Shown one piece after another: positions 24,358-31,896 of a stretch of 64,000 bases of DNA (position 1 is its first letter; each line of letters begins with the position of its first letter). Below the pieces are notes generated by a model. It was not told the DNA's origin. It was given only the letters and a program-made list of their open reading frames with translations, and ran no database searches. The translations under genes and the position numbers were made by a program. Source of the DNA: DP-36 sp036004365 (GTDB taxonomy: Bacteria; Desulfobacterota; Binatia; UBA9968); NCBI GenBank assembly GCA_036004365.1, contig DASYRN010000030.1, forward strand, positions 1 through 64,000. Reading direction: 5' to 3'.

Positions 24358-25109
24358 GTCAGTCCCTGTCGCAGAGAGCGCACGAGCAGAACTACTCCGA
24401 TCACAAACAGTACAAGAAGCAGACCGCGATTGAAAGTTTGCTGGTTGACACGGTCCTGGACCTTCAGTCCGACGTAAAAACCCAGCAGGACAAACAAAGT
24501 GACCTCCAACGATAGGGTCAAGGTTGACCGATTGAAAAGGTTCCACGTTGACACGGCAACGAGCTGGCTTACTTTGGTGACGATGAAGATCGTCGAAATG
24601 GATTTGATAAAATCCATCTTCTCTAGTTTGAGACCGTACAGATAAACCGCGAGCGCCGGGCCGGCCGCATTTGTCATCCCATTCAAAAACCCCCCGATCA
24701 CGCCCACCGCAGGGGAAAGAATGCCTTCGGCACGGGGCGAAATTTCGAAGTCAAAATGAAAAAGGGTCGACGAAACGAAGATGAGCACCATCATGCCCAG
24801 GCAGAAATTGAGGATCCAGAGAGGTAGGGTAGCGAGAAACTTCGTCCCCAAGAAGACGCCGATGACGGTTAACAAGAGTAACCAGGCAAATCGCCGGAGC
24901 ACCGCAACGGGAAAATGGCCGCGAAAGACCTGAGCGATGTCCATGACGATGTTGGGAATAATTAAGATAGTGATGGCAGTGCGGATGTCCAACAGAAGCG
25001 CAACCATCGGGGTGGCGATCAGCGGAAACCCCAGGCCGGTCGTCCCTTTGACGAAAGCAGCGAGCAGCAGGGCTGCGGCGACGAGGATCGTTGTCTGATC
25101 GTAGGGCAC
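24354..25109 (-). CDS. sulfite exporter TauE/SafE family permease
   Basis: The 251-residue integral membrane protein has about eight hydrophobic helices arranged as two related halves. The family signature GTTGLGFPLIATPMVALL is near residue 22 and GGFLNGMTNAAGPALAVYLYGL near 130. Members export sulfite, sulfoacetate or other organosulfur/organic anions, but the substrate here cannot be told. It is convergent with the RidA-like gene, sharing 4 bp. Confidence 0.9.
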   Translation of the reverse strand: MPYDQTTILVAAALLLAAFVKGTTGLGFPLIATPMVALLLDIRTAITILIIPNIVMDIAQVFRGHFPVAVLRRFAWLLLLTVIGVFLGTKFLATLPLWILNFCLGMMVLIFVSSTLFHFDFEISPRAEGILSPAVGVIGGFLNGMTNAAGPALAVYLYGLKLEKMDFIKSISTIFIVTKVSQLVAVSTWNLFNRSTLTLSLEVTLFVLLGFYVGLKVQDRVNQQTFNRGLLLVLFVIGVVLLVRSLRQGLT

Positions 25110-25147
25110 TGTTGGAAACTCCTTAAAGATAGAGTAACGTCCTGGAC

Positions 25148-25600
25148 GTGAGATTTCTCCGTCGAACTCCGGTTCGAACCTTTCTTCTCTCTCCTCTTGT
25201 CACGCTCGCGTGGGAGTCTTTCTTAAACCGAGGCGGCTTGCGCATCAATCTCGTTTTTCTGCCGCTCATGCTCTGGGGTTATCTGCAGTACCGCCTGTGC
25301 GGACTCTACAGAACAAAGCACGGTGGCGGCGGCCCCGGCCTGGAAAAGCCGCCCGTGCGGCTCGTCTCCGACGGACCCTACGCCTACAGCCGCAATCCGA
25401 TGTATCTTGGGCATGTTTTGTTCCTGATCGGCTTGGCTCTCACCCTCCAATCTCTCTTGGCAGCTTTGATCACGGTCGCAACAGCTCTTTGGTTTCATCG
25501 CCGTGTGCTGGAGGATGAAAGAAACTTGGCTCAATCTTTCGGTGAGCCGTACCTCCAGTACCGAGCCAAAGTGGCGCGCTGGGTTCCGGGTCTTTTTTGA
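25148..25600 (+). CDS. isoprenylcysteine methyltransferase (ICMT/PEMT-like) family membrane protein
   Basis: The 150-residue protein has four hydrophobic segments and the signature SDGPYAYSRNPMYLGHVLFLIG (about residues 80-100), the SAM-binding region of the ICMT/phospholipid methyltransferase fold. A conserved EDERNLAQSFGEPYLQYRAKVARWVPG end follows. It starts with GTG. In bacteria these proteins methylate unknown small or lipid substrates. It is divergent from the TauE-type gene. Confidence 0.85.
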   Translation: MRFLRRTPVRTFLLSPLVTLAWESFLNRGGLRINLVFLPLMLWGYLQYRLCGLYRTKHGGGGPGLEKPPVRLVSDGPYAYSRNPMYLGHVLFLIGLALTLQSLLAALITVATALWFHRRVLEDERNLAQSFGEPYLQYRAKVARWVPGLF

Positions 25601-25632
25601 CGAGAGTGTGCTCGTTGACAACAACAAGGAGG

Positions 25633-26136
25633 CTAGTGGGCCCAGGAAATATGGATTAACTTTCGCAGCAGGGAAGCCAGCTCCTTCTGTTGCGCCTTGT
25701 TCAGGGGGGAGAAAAACTGCGAGATGCATTTTTCGAAAAGAGGGATGGTATTCTTATAGAGCTTGGTCCCTTTTTCCGTCAGTTTGACGCGGATGACCCG
25801 GCGATCATCAGAGTCTCTTTCGCGGGTGACCAGACCCTTCTGTTCCAGTCGGTCAACGATACCGGTCAAGTTGCTCACCGTGACCATCATTTTCTCTCCG
25901 ATGTCGCCGAAGGGAAGGCCTCCCGCGTAGCCGAGTGTCGCCAGAACATAGAATTGAGGCGGGGTAAGACCTAACTCTTCCAGACTGTCTTGCAGCTTTT
26001 TATTTGCGACGAGATTAAATCGAAGGAAGCGGATCCATAAGCTTGTGCTGTAGCGTGAGAAGAAGGGTCGTTTTCCAGTCGACACGCGAAAAAGTTTAGA
26101 CTCATGGGTCATAAAAAGCAACCCGCTTGTTTCCAT
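25633..26136 (-). CDS. MarR-family transcriptional regulator
   Basis: The protein (167 residues from 26136) has the winged helix-turn-helix of MarR: LTPPQFYVLATLGYAGG, IGEKMMVTVSNLTGIVDRLEQKGLVTRERDSDDRRVIRVKLTEKG, with dimerisation helices on both sides. The frame stays open upstream to 26424 across the neighbouring gene's start, so the N-terminus is uncertain; ATGs at 26136 and 26112 are the best candidates. It is divergent from the metallo-hydrolase gene and may control it or itself. Ligand unknown. Confidence 0.88.
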   Translation of the reverse strand: METSGLLFMTHESKLFRVSTGKRPFFSRYSTSLWIRFLRFNLVANKKLQDSLEELGLTPPQFYVLATLGYAGGLPFGDIGEKMMVTVSNLTGIVDRLEQKGLVTRERDSDDRRVIRVKLTEKGTKLYKNTIPLFEKCISQFFSPLNKAQQKELASLLRKLIHISWAH

Positions 26137-26229
26137 TCCTAGGGAGCGTGATCTTTCCGCTGCCCGAGGGAAATCTGTCAAAAAGGATAAAAAAAGCGAT
26201 AAATTCATACGGTCGAAATCGAGGTTATT

Positions 26230-26964
26230 ATGAAGCTTCACATTCTCGGTTGCGGAGACGCCTTTGGCAGCGGAGGCAGAAACAATAGCGGCTACCTTGT
26301 AGAAGCGAAGGATCGCCTCTTTCTTTTGGATTGCGGACCGACAACCCTTCTGGCGCTCAAGCGGGCGGGTTTTGATCCGAAACAGCTGGATGCCATCTTC
26401 TTGAGCCACCTGCACGGCGATCATTACGGCGGAGTGCCTTTCTTTTTGTTGGAGTACTTATACGAAAATCCGCGCGCTACGGCTCTTCATGTCGCGGGTC
26501 CACCGGGAACTGAAGAGCGGGTGAAGAACCTCTACCGCTTGATGTTTGGCGACGCCGCGGAGGTAACGGAACTTCCTCCGATCGTGTTTGATGTGCTGGA
26601 ATCAGAGCGGCAAGAGGCGATTGGGGGAATTCAAGTTCTTCCCTTTCGCGTCCCCCACCAAGTTCGTGACATCTCCTTAGGTTTCAAATTGACTTATGAA
26701 GGAAAGCGAATTCTCTATTCGGGAGATTCCGCGTGGACCGATGTCTTTATCACGCATGCTCGAGGAGTGGACCTCTTCCTCTGTGAGTGCTGCTTCTACG
26801 ATCGGGAATCTCCTAATCACATGAACTACAGAAAGCTTCAAGAAAACCTTTCGCGGCTGGAATGCAGACGCCTCGTTTTAACGCACATGAGCAGCGAGAT
26901 GCTGACAAGGAAGGGCGAATTGCCAGTGGAAGTGGCCGAAGACGGGATGGTGATCGAAATCTAG
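26230..26964 (+). CDS. MBL-fold metallo-hydrolase (RNase Z/ElaC-like)
   Basis: The 244-residue enzyme shows the metallo-beta-lactamase metal motif LSHLHGDHYGG (about residues 57-67) and further ligands in RVPHQV (140s), YSGDSAWTD (about 166) and LTHMS (about 222). It opens with LHILGCGDAFGSGGRNNSGYLVE. The overall shape is that of the RNase Z/phosphodiesterase-like group without the exosite arm, so it could be a tRNA 3'-processing relative or a small-molecule hydrolase. The ATG lies behind GAGG. Confidence 0.85.
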   Translation: MKLHILGCGDAFGSGGRNNSGYLVEAKDRLFLLDCGPTTLLALKRAGFDPKQLDAIFLSHLHGDHYGGVPFFLLEYLYENPRATALHVAGPPGTEERVKNLYRLMFGDAAEVTELPPIVFDVLESERQEAIGGIQVLPFRVPHQVRDISLGFKLTYEGKRILYSGDSAWTDVFITHARGVDLFLCECCFYDRESPNHMNYRKLQENLSRLECRRLVLTHMSSEMLTRKGELPVEVAEDGMVIEI

Positions 26965-26993
26965 GATGGGGTCTTCTTCAATAGGCCGGACGA

Positions 26994-28331
26994 TCAGCTC
27001 GGTCTTTCGGCAGACTCGTTTACGGGAGATGCAGGCAGGATGATAGCCCGGTAGCCGCTTTTTTGCTCAATTTCGCGTGCGGCCTCTTGAGCTTGGATCA
27101 GCTGCAGGTAGGGACCGATCCGGACCCGGTAGGTCGTTTCTCCATTATTGAGCGCGGCTCTCTCTAGGAAGGCCTGATAGCCTCCTTCCAGGATCCACTT
27201 TTGCAGGTTCTCTGCTCGCTCCCGTTCTCTGAAGGAAGCGATCTGGAGAACGTATCCGTCAGTTGATTGAATCCGGGTCTCTTCCTCTGAGGTAAGGATA
27301 GAAGGGGACGCTTTGGGTTGACGGACGAGAAGTTTCCCGTTCGCAAAGACGGGCGCGACAGGCGCGGTGATTTTTAAGGTTTCGTGGTTGTCCAGCCCGT
27401 GCTCAAGGAGTCTTCTTACGTCTCCCCACAGGTCCCTGGAACCCATGACCGATACGATCAGGGTAGTTCCGTTGCGGGAGACTCCACCCACGAAGCACTT
27501 CTGCGCCGCAAAGGTATAGCCGGTCTTGCCTCCGATAGCCCCATCAAAATTCCAGAGCAGACGATTATGGCTGCGGACGGATATGCGCCGCATCTTTCTG
27601 GTCTTCCCGGACGATATGAAACTCACGGAACCCGTCTTGGTCTGGATGATTTCACGGAATTCAGGATTCTTCATGGCATAGCTAAAAATCAACGCCATGT
27701 CCTTGGCTGTGGAATAATGCTCCGGAGCGGTCAACCCGTGCGGGTTCACGAAGCGGCTGTTGATGGCCCCGATCTCACGCGCCTTTAGATTCATGAGTTC
27801 TCCAAAACGTGCCACCGACCCTGCAAGTCCTTCAGCCAAAACGATACCCGCGTCGTTGGCGGAAGTAAGGAGCAGGCCATAGAGAAGATCATGAATGCTC
27901 ATGCTTTGGCCCACCCTAAGATTGAGTTTCGACGACGGAACGCGCGTGGCGCTCTTGGTCACGCGCAGGAGCTCCGTCGGCCGCCTTCCACTTTCCAGGG
28001 CTACGATGGCAGTAAGAATTTTTGTCGTGCTCGCCGGCGAGAGAGATAGGTCAGCTTCCCGCTGATAGAGAACTTGGCCGCTATTGGCATCCACGAGGAA
28101 GGCTGCTCGAGCCGTGACTCTTTCCTCGGCAAAATAGGACCACGCCGCGGGGAAAGGGAAGGCAATCAGAAAAAGGAAGAGCAGGAAGAGGAAAAGATAC
28201 TGTTTCTGGCCTTTCAGAACGCTTGATCCTCCTTGAGGCTGTACTCCGTTGAGAATACGACCCACCCTTATACCATAAATGGGCGCATTCGGGTAGAGCT
28301 CATGGACAAATGAGCCGAGAATGGATTGCAT
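26994..28331 (-). CDS. D-alanyl-D-alanine carboxypeptidase (DacA/PBP5-like) with SPOR domain
   Basis: This is a low-molecular-weight penicillin-binding protein trimming peptidoglycan stem peptides. Catalytic motifs are SxxK in SPASTTK, SxN in SAND and KTG in GGKTGYT. A SPOR domain that binds denuded glycan fills the last ~80 residues (VLQIASFRERERAENLQKW onwards). The frame starts at an ATG at 28331, but the signal peptide (KGQKQYLFLFLLFLFLIAF) begins 38 codons later. A perfect AAGGAGGA site (28227-28234) stands 9 nt before a CTG at 28215-28217, immediately before it. Translation may start at that CTG or at GTG 28265. Confidence 0.9.
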   Translation of the reverse strand: MQSILGSFVHELYPNAPIYGIRVGRILNGVQPQGGSSVLKGQKQYLFLFLLFLFLIAFPFPAAWSYFAEERVTARAAFLVDANSGQVLYQREADLSLSPASTTKILTAIVALESGRRPTELLRVTKSATRVPSSKLNLRVGQSMSIHDLLYGLLLTSANDAGIVLAEGLAGSVARFGELMNLKAREIGAINSRFVNPHGLTAPEHYSTAKDMALIFSYAMKNPEFREIIQTKTGSVSFISSGKTRKMRRISVRSHNRLLWNFDGAIGGKTGYTFAAQKCFVGGVSRNGTTLIVSVMGSRDLWGDVRRLLEHGLDNHETLKITAPVAPVFANGKLLVRQPKASPSILTSEEETRIQSTDGYVLQIASFRERERAENLQKWILEGGYQAFLERAALNNGETTYRVRIGPYLQLIQAQEAAREIEQKSGYRAIILPASPVNESAERPS

Positions 28332-28349
28332 GAAAAGTGAAAATCTCTT

Positions 28350-28835
28350 TTATTGAAGCTGCTGTTGGATGGCTTCCACGGCCTGTCGGGCTAGGGGATA
28401 GTTGGGTTCAATCGCAAGTGCCTTTTCGAATTCCTCAAGAGCCTTCTTCAGCATCCCTTTGGCTAAATAGACGCGGCCCAGATTGCAGTGCGGATAGTGA
28501 TACGCCTCGTATCGCCCGGCTTGGATCGCTTTTTCAAGCCACGGGATGGCCTCATCAAGATTTCCAAGGTTGATCAGGTAAGCTCCGATATCGTTGTACG
28601 GATTGCCGAACTCCGGGTCGATGGCTATCGCCTTCTTACATTCCTCAATTGCGTCGTCGTAGCGCCCCAAAAAACTATAGGTCCAGCCAAGAAAGGTATA
28701 CGCCTCTGCCGTCGGCCAACAATGAATGGATTGTCGGTACAGGTCCATAGCCCGTTCCAGGTCGCCTGCCATTTGATGGTGGTAGGCCTCCTGGAAGAGC
28801 TTCAAGGCCTTTTCCAAATTTTCTCTACTATCCAT
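28350..28835 (-). CDS. TPR-repeat protein
   Basis: The 161-residue protein consists of about four tetratricopeptide repeats. They are recognisable by W-x-x-x-AEAYTFLGWTYSFLGRYDDAIEECKKAIAIDP-type units with Gly8, Ala20 and Pro32 conserved. There is no signal peptide, so it is probably a cytoplasmic scaffold or interaction protein. Partners are unknown; it sits between the carboxypeptidase and a small zinc-ribbon gene, all on the minus strand. Confidence 0.85.
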   Translation of the reverse strand: MDSRENLEKALKLFQEAYHHQMAGDLERAMDLYRQSIHCWPTAEAYTFLGWTYSFLGRYDDAIEECKKAIAIDPEFGNPYNDIGAYLINLGNLDEAIPWLEKAIQAGRYEAYHYPHCNLGRVYLAKGMLKKALEEFEKALAIEPNYPLARQAVEAIQQQLQ

Positions 28836-28861
28836 TTTCGCCGATCATTGCTGAGGCGAGG

Positions 28862-29059
28862 CTATTTCTTGGTTTCCGGCCTTCCGAGGTCCGTTCGCAC
28901 GCCATGCTTTTTGAGCTCTTTTTCCGCCTGGTTGCGTGCGTCCGCATTCCTCCCTAATGCCTCCCCGCGAATCTTTTCTTGGCATGGATCACAGATTCCG
29001 CCTTTGATCATCAGAACCAGCTTGCCGCAGATCATGCATCTTTTCTTCTCTTCTCTCAT
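28862..29059 (-). CDS. small zinc-ribbon protein
   Basis: The 65-residue protein has two Cys pairs, CMIC at residues 8-11 and CDPC near 23-26, forming a treble-clef or ribbon zinc site. A highly charged helical tail (EKELKKHG) follows. The pattern resembles small DksA/TraR-like or ribosome-associated zinc ribbons, but no family can be named. It is 27 bp upstream of the TPR gene in the same direction. Confidence 0.65.
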   Translation of the reverse strand: MREEKKRCMICGKLVLMIKGGICDPCQEKIRGEALGRNADARNQAEKELKKHGVRTDLGRPETKK

Positions 29060-29118
29060 AGGGCTTTATTGTACCTGAAAGGCGAATTTTTCAAAACATA
29101 TCTTTTAGGCTCCAAAGT

Positions 29119-29598
29119 TCAGTCCAGCAGCTTGATTTGTGTCGGCTCTTCGAGGATCATTTCCAATCCATACTGGGGATGATCTCTAATCTCGCCCGTC
29201 AGTTCAACCTCTTTTCCCTCATAGTGCTTCGGATTAAGTTTGTTTTTTTGAAATCGCTCCACAGCTGAGGCAAAGATCACGCCCGTGAACGAAGAGCTCG
29301 AAGGGCCAAAGTTCAGGAAGTAGGTATCACTCTTCGCCGAGTAGCCAACCCGAAAAATCCTCCCTCGGATCTTGGCGCGACTTCCGGCCAAGGCTTTAAT
29401 CTTTTCTACCTCCCTCGCTTCGATGAGAGGAATTTCGAAAGCTCGGGCCGGGGGCGGGGGTGAAGGAGAGAAAGTGACAGGATATCCTTGATGTTCTGGC
29501 GGAGGAACGTTCCAGCGTTGGTAAAAGAGGTGGGAGAGAAAGCCCGCCAAGAAAGCGGCTAGGATCAAAAGGAATCTGCCGAAAGAGATAAGCCTCAT
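29119..29598 (-). CDS. membrane-anchored OB-fold protein paired with PLD nuclease
   Basis: The 159-residue protein has an N-terminal hydrophobic anchor (about residues 5-25), a Pro-rich linker (SPSPPPPA) and one OB-fold-like domain (about 58-159). The domain shows IRGRIFRVGYSAKSDTYFLNFG, a FTGVIFASA strand and VELTGEIRDHPQYGLEMILEEP. Its start overlaps the stop of the PLD-family gene (ATGA), so they are coupled. OB domains bind single-stranded nucleic acid or oligosaccharides. Together the pair may be an envelope nuclease with its own binding module; that is an inference. Confidence 0.6.
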   Translation of the reverse strand: MRLISFGRFLLILAAFLAGFLSHLFYQRWNVPPPEHQGYPVTFSPSPPPPARAFEIPLIEAREVEKIKALAGSRAKIRGRIFRVGYSAKSDTYFLNFGPSSSSFTGVIFASAVERFQKNKLNPKHYEGKEVELTGEIRDHPQYGLEMILEEPTQIKLLD

Positions 29599-30149
29599 CC
29601 CTTCTTTTCCCAGAGCCGAAAAAACTCTTTGCGATACGCTTCGGCTAGCGGCGCCGCATCGCGAAAGAAAAGGAGATTTTCGTCATTATAGTTTTCCGCT
29701 GCCACAGTCCAGTTATAGGACCCTGTGAAAACCACCTTGCGATCGATCACAGCGAATTTCTGGTGCATCAATCCGACCCCCTTTTCCGCTTTCACTGGAT
29801 GGGCTCCAGAAATCCGGCGGACCGGAATCCCCTGCTGTTGCAAAAAAAATCCTTTGGAGGGTTCATTGGCGGCGTCGAACTCTTGGTCTAAAATCACCTG
29901 CACTTGGACGCCCCGTTGCTGCGCCTTCACCAAAGCCCGCGCCAGCTCCTCATGGGTGAAAGCGTAGACCGCGACCAGAATCTCCTTTTGGGCTTGAGCA
30001 ATCTCTCGAATGATATAGTTCGAGCACTTTCCCAGGGGACTGAAGCAGGCATGAACCACCATGCCTGCCCAACTCTCCGGAAAGACCAGTGCAAAGTGCA
30101 AGATGCAAAGTGCAAAAGTAAGAGGAATTTTGCATTTTTCAATTTTCAT
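29595..30149 (-). CDS. secreted phospholipase D-like nuclease (single HKD motif)
   Basis: The 184-residue protein carries one PLD catalytic motif, HQKFAVIDRKVVFTGSYNWT (H-x-K-x4-D near residues 130-138, with the downstream G-S-x-N), and an ILVAVYAFTHEELARAL segment typical of the Nuc/Zuc-like bacterial endonucleases that work as dimers. Residues 1-28 form a signal peptide. Its hydrophobic core is encoded by a repeat tract of GCAAAATG/TTTGCACTT words. The start lies 11 bp inside the end of holA. Confidence 0.85.
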   Translation of the reverse strand: MKIEKCKIPLTFALCILHFALVFPESWAGMVVHACFSPLGKCSNYIIREIAQAQKEILVAVYAFTHEELARALVKAQQRGVQVQVILDQEFDAANEPSKGFFLQQQGIPVRRISGAHPVKAEKGVGLMHQKFAVIDRKVVFTGSYNWTVAAENYNDENLLFFRDAAPLAEAYRKEFFRLWEKKG

Positions 30150-30168
30150 TTTGCATTTTGCGTTGCGC
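30088..30168. repeat. self-complementary word tract across the holA/PLD gene boundary
   Basis: GTGCAAAGTGCAAGATGC-type words on the left face TTTTGCATTTTTCAATTTTC-type words on the right, so the RNA can fold back. The tract encodes the last residues of HolA and the signal peptide of the PLD-like protein. Confidence 0.5.
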
Positions 30169-31497
30169 AGAGCCTCGACACATTTCCAAGATCAGTCGCT
30201 CCATCAATATGCGGGGAGAGTGACCGGTCGATTTTAGCCGGATATCCGTTTGGTAGATCGAATCCAAGAAGCGCAGCAACTCCTGAGAGGTAAAGTTGTC
30301 CGCTTTTGTAAAGGTCATGTAGTCCCCATACATACTTCGGGTGAGAACCGGCATGCCCTGTTCTGGTATGCTTGCCTGAAACTGCTGATAGCTCATCTGC
30401 TTGCGCCATTTGTGGCGCAGCTCCCCCTCGATCAGCTGGCGCGCCGCCAGCAGTCGCCGCACCTCGCTTGCAATAGTTGCTAGCAGTTTGAGTGGATGCT
30501 CTCCTTGAGACAAAAGCCGCTCCAAATAGCCCAGAGCCCGTACGGAATCGCGCTCGGCGATAGCGCCGGTCAAATCAAAGATCCAGCCTTCTCCATGATC
30601 CAAAAAGGCCTCTTCGACATCCTTCGATTTGATCCATGGATCCTCTCCGACGTAGAGAAGCAACTTCTCCAGCTCTTGGTGAATCGCCCACAGTTCCTCG
30701 CCGGCCCGAGCGAGAAGGATCTCCTTGGCCTGCGATTCGATTTTCTTTCCCGCCTCTTTCAGACGTCGATCAACGAACTCAGCCACCCTTTCACGGCTAA
30801 TTCTGCCGGTTCGGTCGCGCTCTAAGGTCAGGTCCAGGACGCCCCCCTTTTCTTCGAAAATCTTATAGAGGCGAGTCCGGCGGTCTAAGTGGGAGGCCGT
30901 TATGAGAAGTACGGCCCAGGGAGGCAACCCTCGTTCCAAGAACTCCGTTAATCTCTTTTCTTCTCCCTTCGAAAAAGCGCCTAAAGTGATTCTGTAGGTG
31001 CGGCAAAATGCCAAGATCTCATCGAGATCTTCTCTGGCTTCCCGACCAGGGTCGTCGAAAAGATCGGCCAACTGGGTCGCGGAAAAAGACCCCTGGAATC
31101 CTTCCCACTGTTCTTGGGTCCATCCTTCGAGACCGAGAAGCTGCGCCAGGAGCCTCGCTGCCTCTTCCTTTCTTCCCTCGCTCCAGAGTTGAAAGATCTT
31201 TTCCGCTAGACCTCCTTTGTGCTCGCTCGAATGAAAATAAGGCGCATTTTCGATAAGGATCGCTTTTGTCCCCGCGAAAAACGGGGGAGTCATGAGCGCC
31301 GCTTCGATCTGGTCCCACGGCGTAGATTGGCCGTTGAATGACTCGAGATTGAATGCTCGGTTTTCAGAGGGCACGAGTTGGTCAACAATGGCCTTGGTTG
31401 CGCTTTGTACTCTGAAGTCATCGCCATGCAGCAGGAGTACGGCAGGCGCCTTTCCACTTCGGATTTCAGAGAGAGCAGTCGCCAGATCTCGCTTCAT
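30139..31497 (-). CDS. holA: DNA polymerase III subunit delta
   Basis: HolA is the clamp-loader subunit that opens the sliding clamp. The 452-residue protein has the N-terminal AAA+-like domain without Walker motifs (APAVLLLHGDDFRVQ, then FNLESFNGQSTPWDQIEAALMTPPFF) and the C-terminal collar helices (LEKLLLYVG, FDLTGAIAERDSVRALGYLERLLSQGEHPLKLLATIASEVRRLL). It is longer than the usual 340 residues because of an insert of about 80-100 residues around 110-200. The start at 31497 is chosen over an upstream TTG that lies in a repeat tract. Confidence 0.9.
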   Translation of the reverse strand: MKRDLATALSEIRSGKAPAVLLLHGDDFRVQSATKAIVDQLVPSENRAFNLESFNGQSTPWDQIEAALMTPPFFAGTKAILIENAPYFHSSEHKGGLAEKIFQLWSEGRKEEAARLLAQLLGLEGWTQEQWEGFQGSFSATQLADLFDDPGREAREDLDEILAFCRTYRITLGAFSKGEEKRLTEFLERGLPPWAVLLITASHLDRRTRLYKIFEEKGGVLDLTLERDRTGRISRERVAEFVDRRLKEAGKKIESQAKEILLARAGEELWAIHQELEKLLLYVGEDPWIKSKDVEEAFLDHGEGWIFDLTGAIAERDSVRALGYLERLLSQGEHPLKLLATIASEVRRLLAARQLIEGELRHKWRKQMSYQQFQASIPEQGMPVLTRSMYGDYMTFTKADNFTSQELLRFLDSIYQTDIRLKSTGHSPRILMERLILEMCRGSAQRKMQNEN

Positions 31498-31518
31498 GGA
31501 ATTGTCGCGCTGGGCGCC

Positions 31519-31537
31519 AGCGATCAGCAATCAGTGA
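31519..31537. repeat. short word tract (CTGATTGCTGATCGC on the minus strand)
   Basis: A short run of the word CTGATNGC lies just upstream of holA, in the same position and style as the longer word tracts at other gene boundaries. Confidence 0.3.
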
Positions 31538-31566
31538 ATGTCTGGGTGAGAGCCGTAACCTCATAG

Positions 31567-31794
31567 TTAGTTTTTGGGAACCCACATCTGGCTCTTCTCG
31601 TTCCAGACATAGTCGGATTTCCAGACCTTCAGACCAATGGTAAAATCGCCGCCCGATTTGGTGACAAAAACTTTTTCCATGGAATGAGGGATTTCCACGC
31701 GCGCCACCCGATAGACTTTTTGGGAGATTCCCTTGTTGACCAGAATGCGGTCGCCGACCCGCATTGCGGTTCGACTTTCCCTGTTCCCTTTCAT
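31567..31794 (-). CDS. small protein, unknown function
   Basis: The 75-residue frame (or 65 residues from the ATG at 31764) encodes a basic, beta-rich protein with MRVGDRILVNKGISQKVYRVARV and a WKSDYVWNEKSQMWVPKN end. It looks like a small SH3-like or OB-like barrel. There is no signal peptide and no family I recognise. It lies 69 bp upstream of holA on the same strand. Confidence 0.5.
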   Translation of the reverse strand: MKGNRESRTAMRVGDRILVNKGISQKVYRVARVEIPHSMEKVFVTKSGGDFTIGLKVWKSDYVWNEKSQMWVPKN

Positions 31795-31896
31795 GGTCGA
31801 AAATTAACACCGCCTGAAAATCCGCGCAAATAGCTCGACACGCTTCGACCCAACGCGAAAGTGGCGTGGATCTGAGATGGATAGGTCTAAGGAGCA

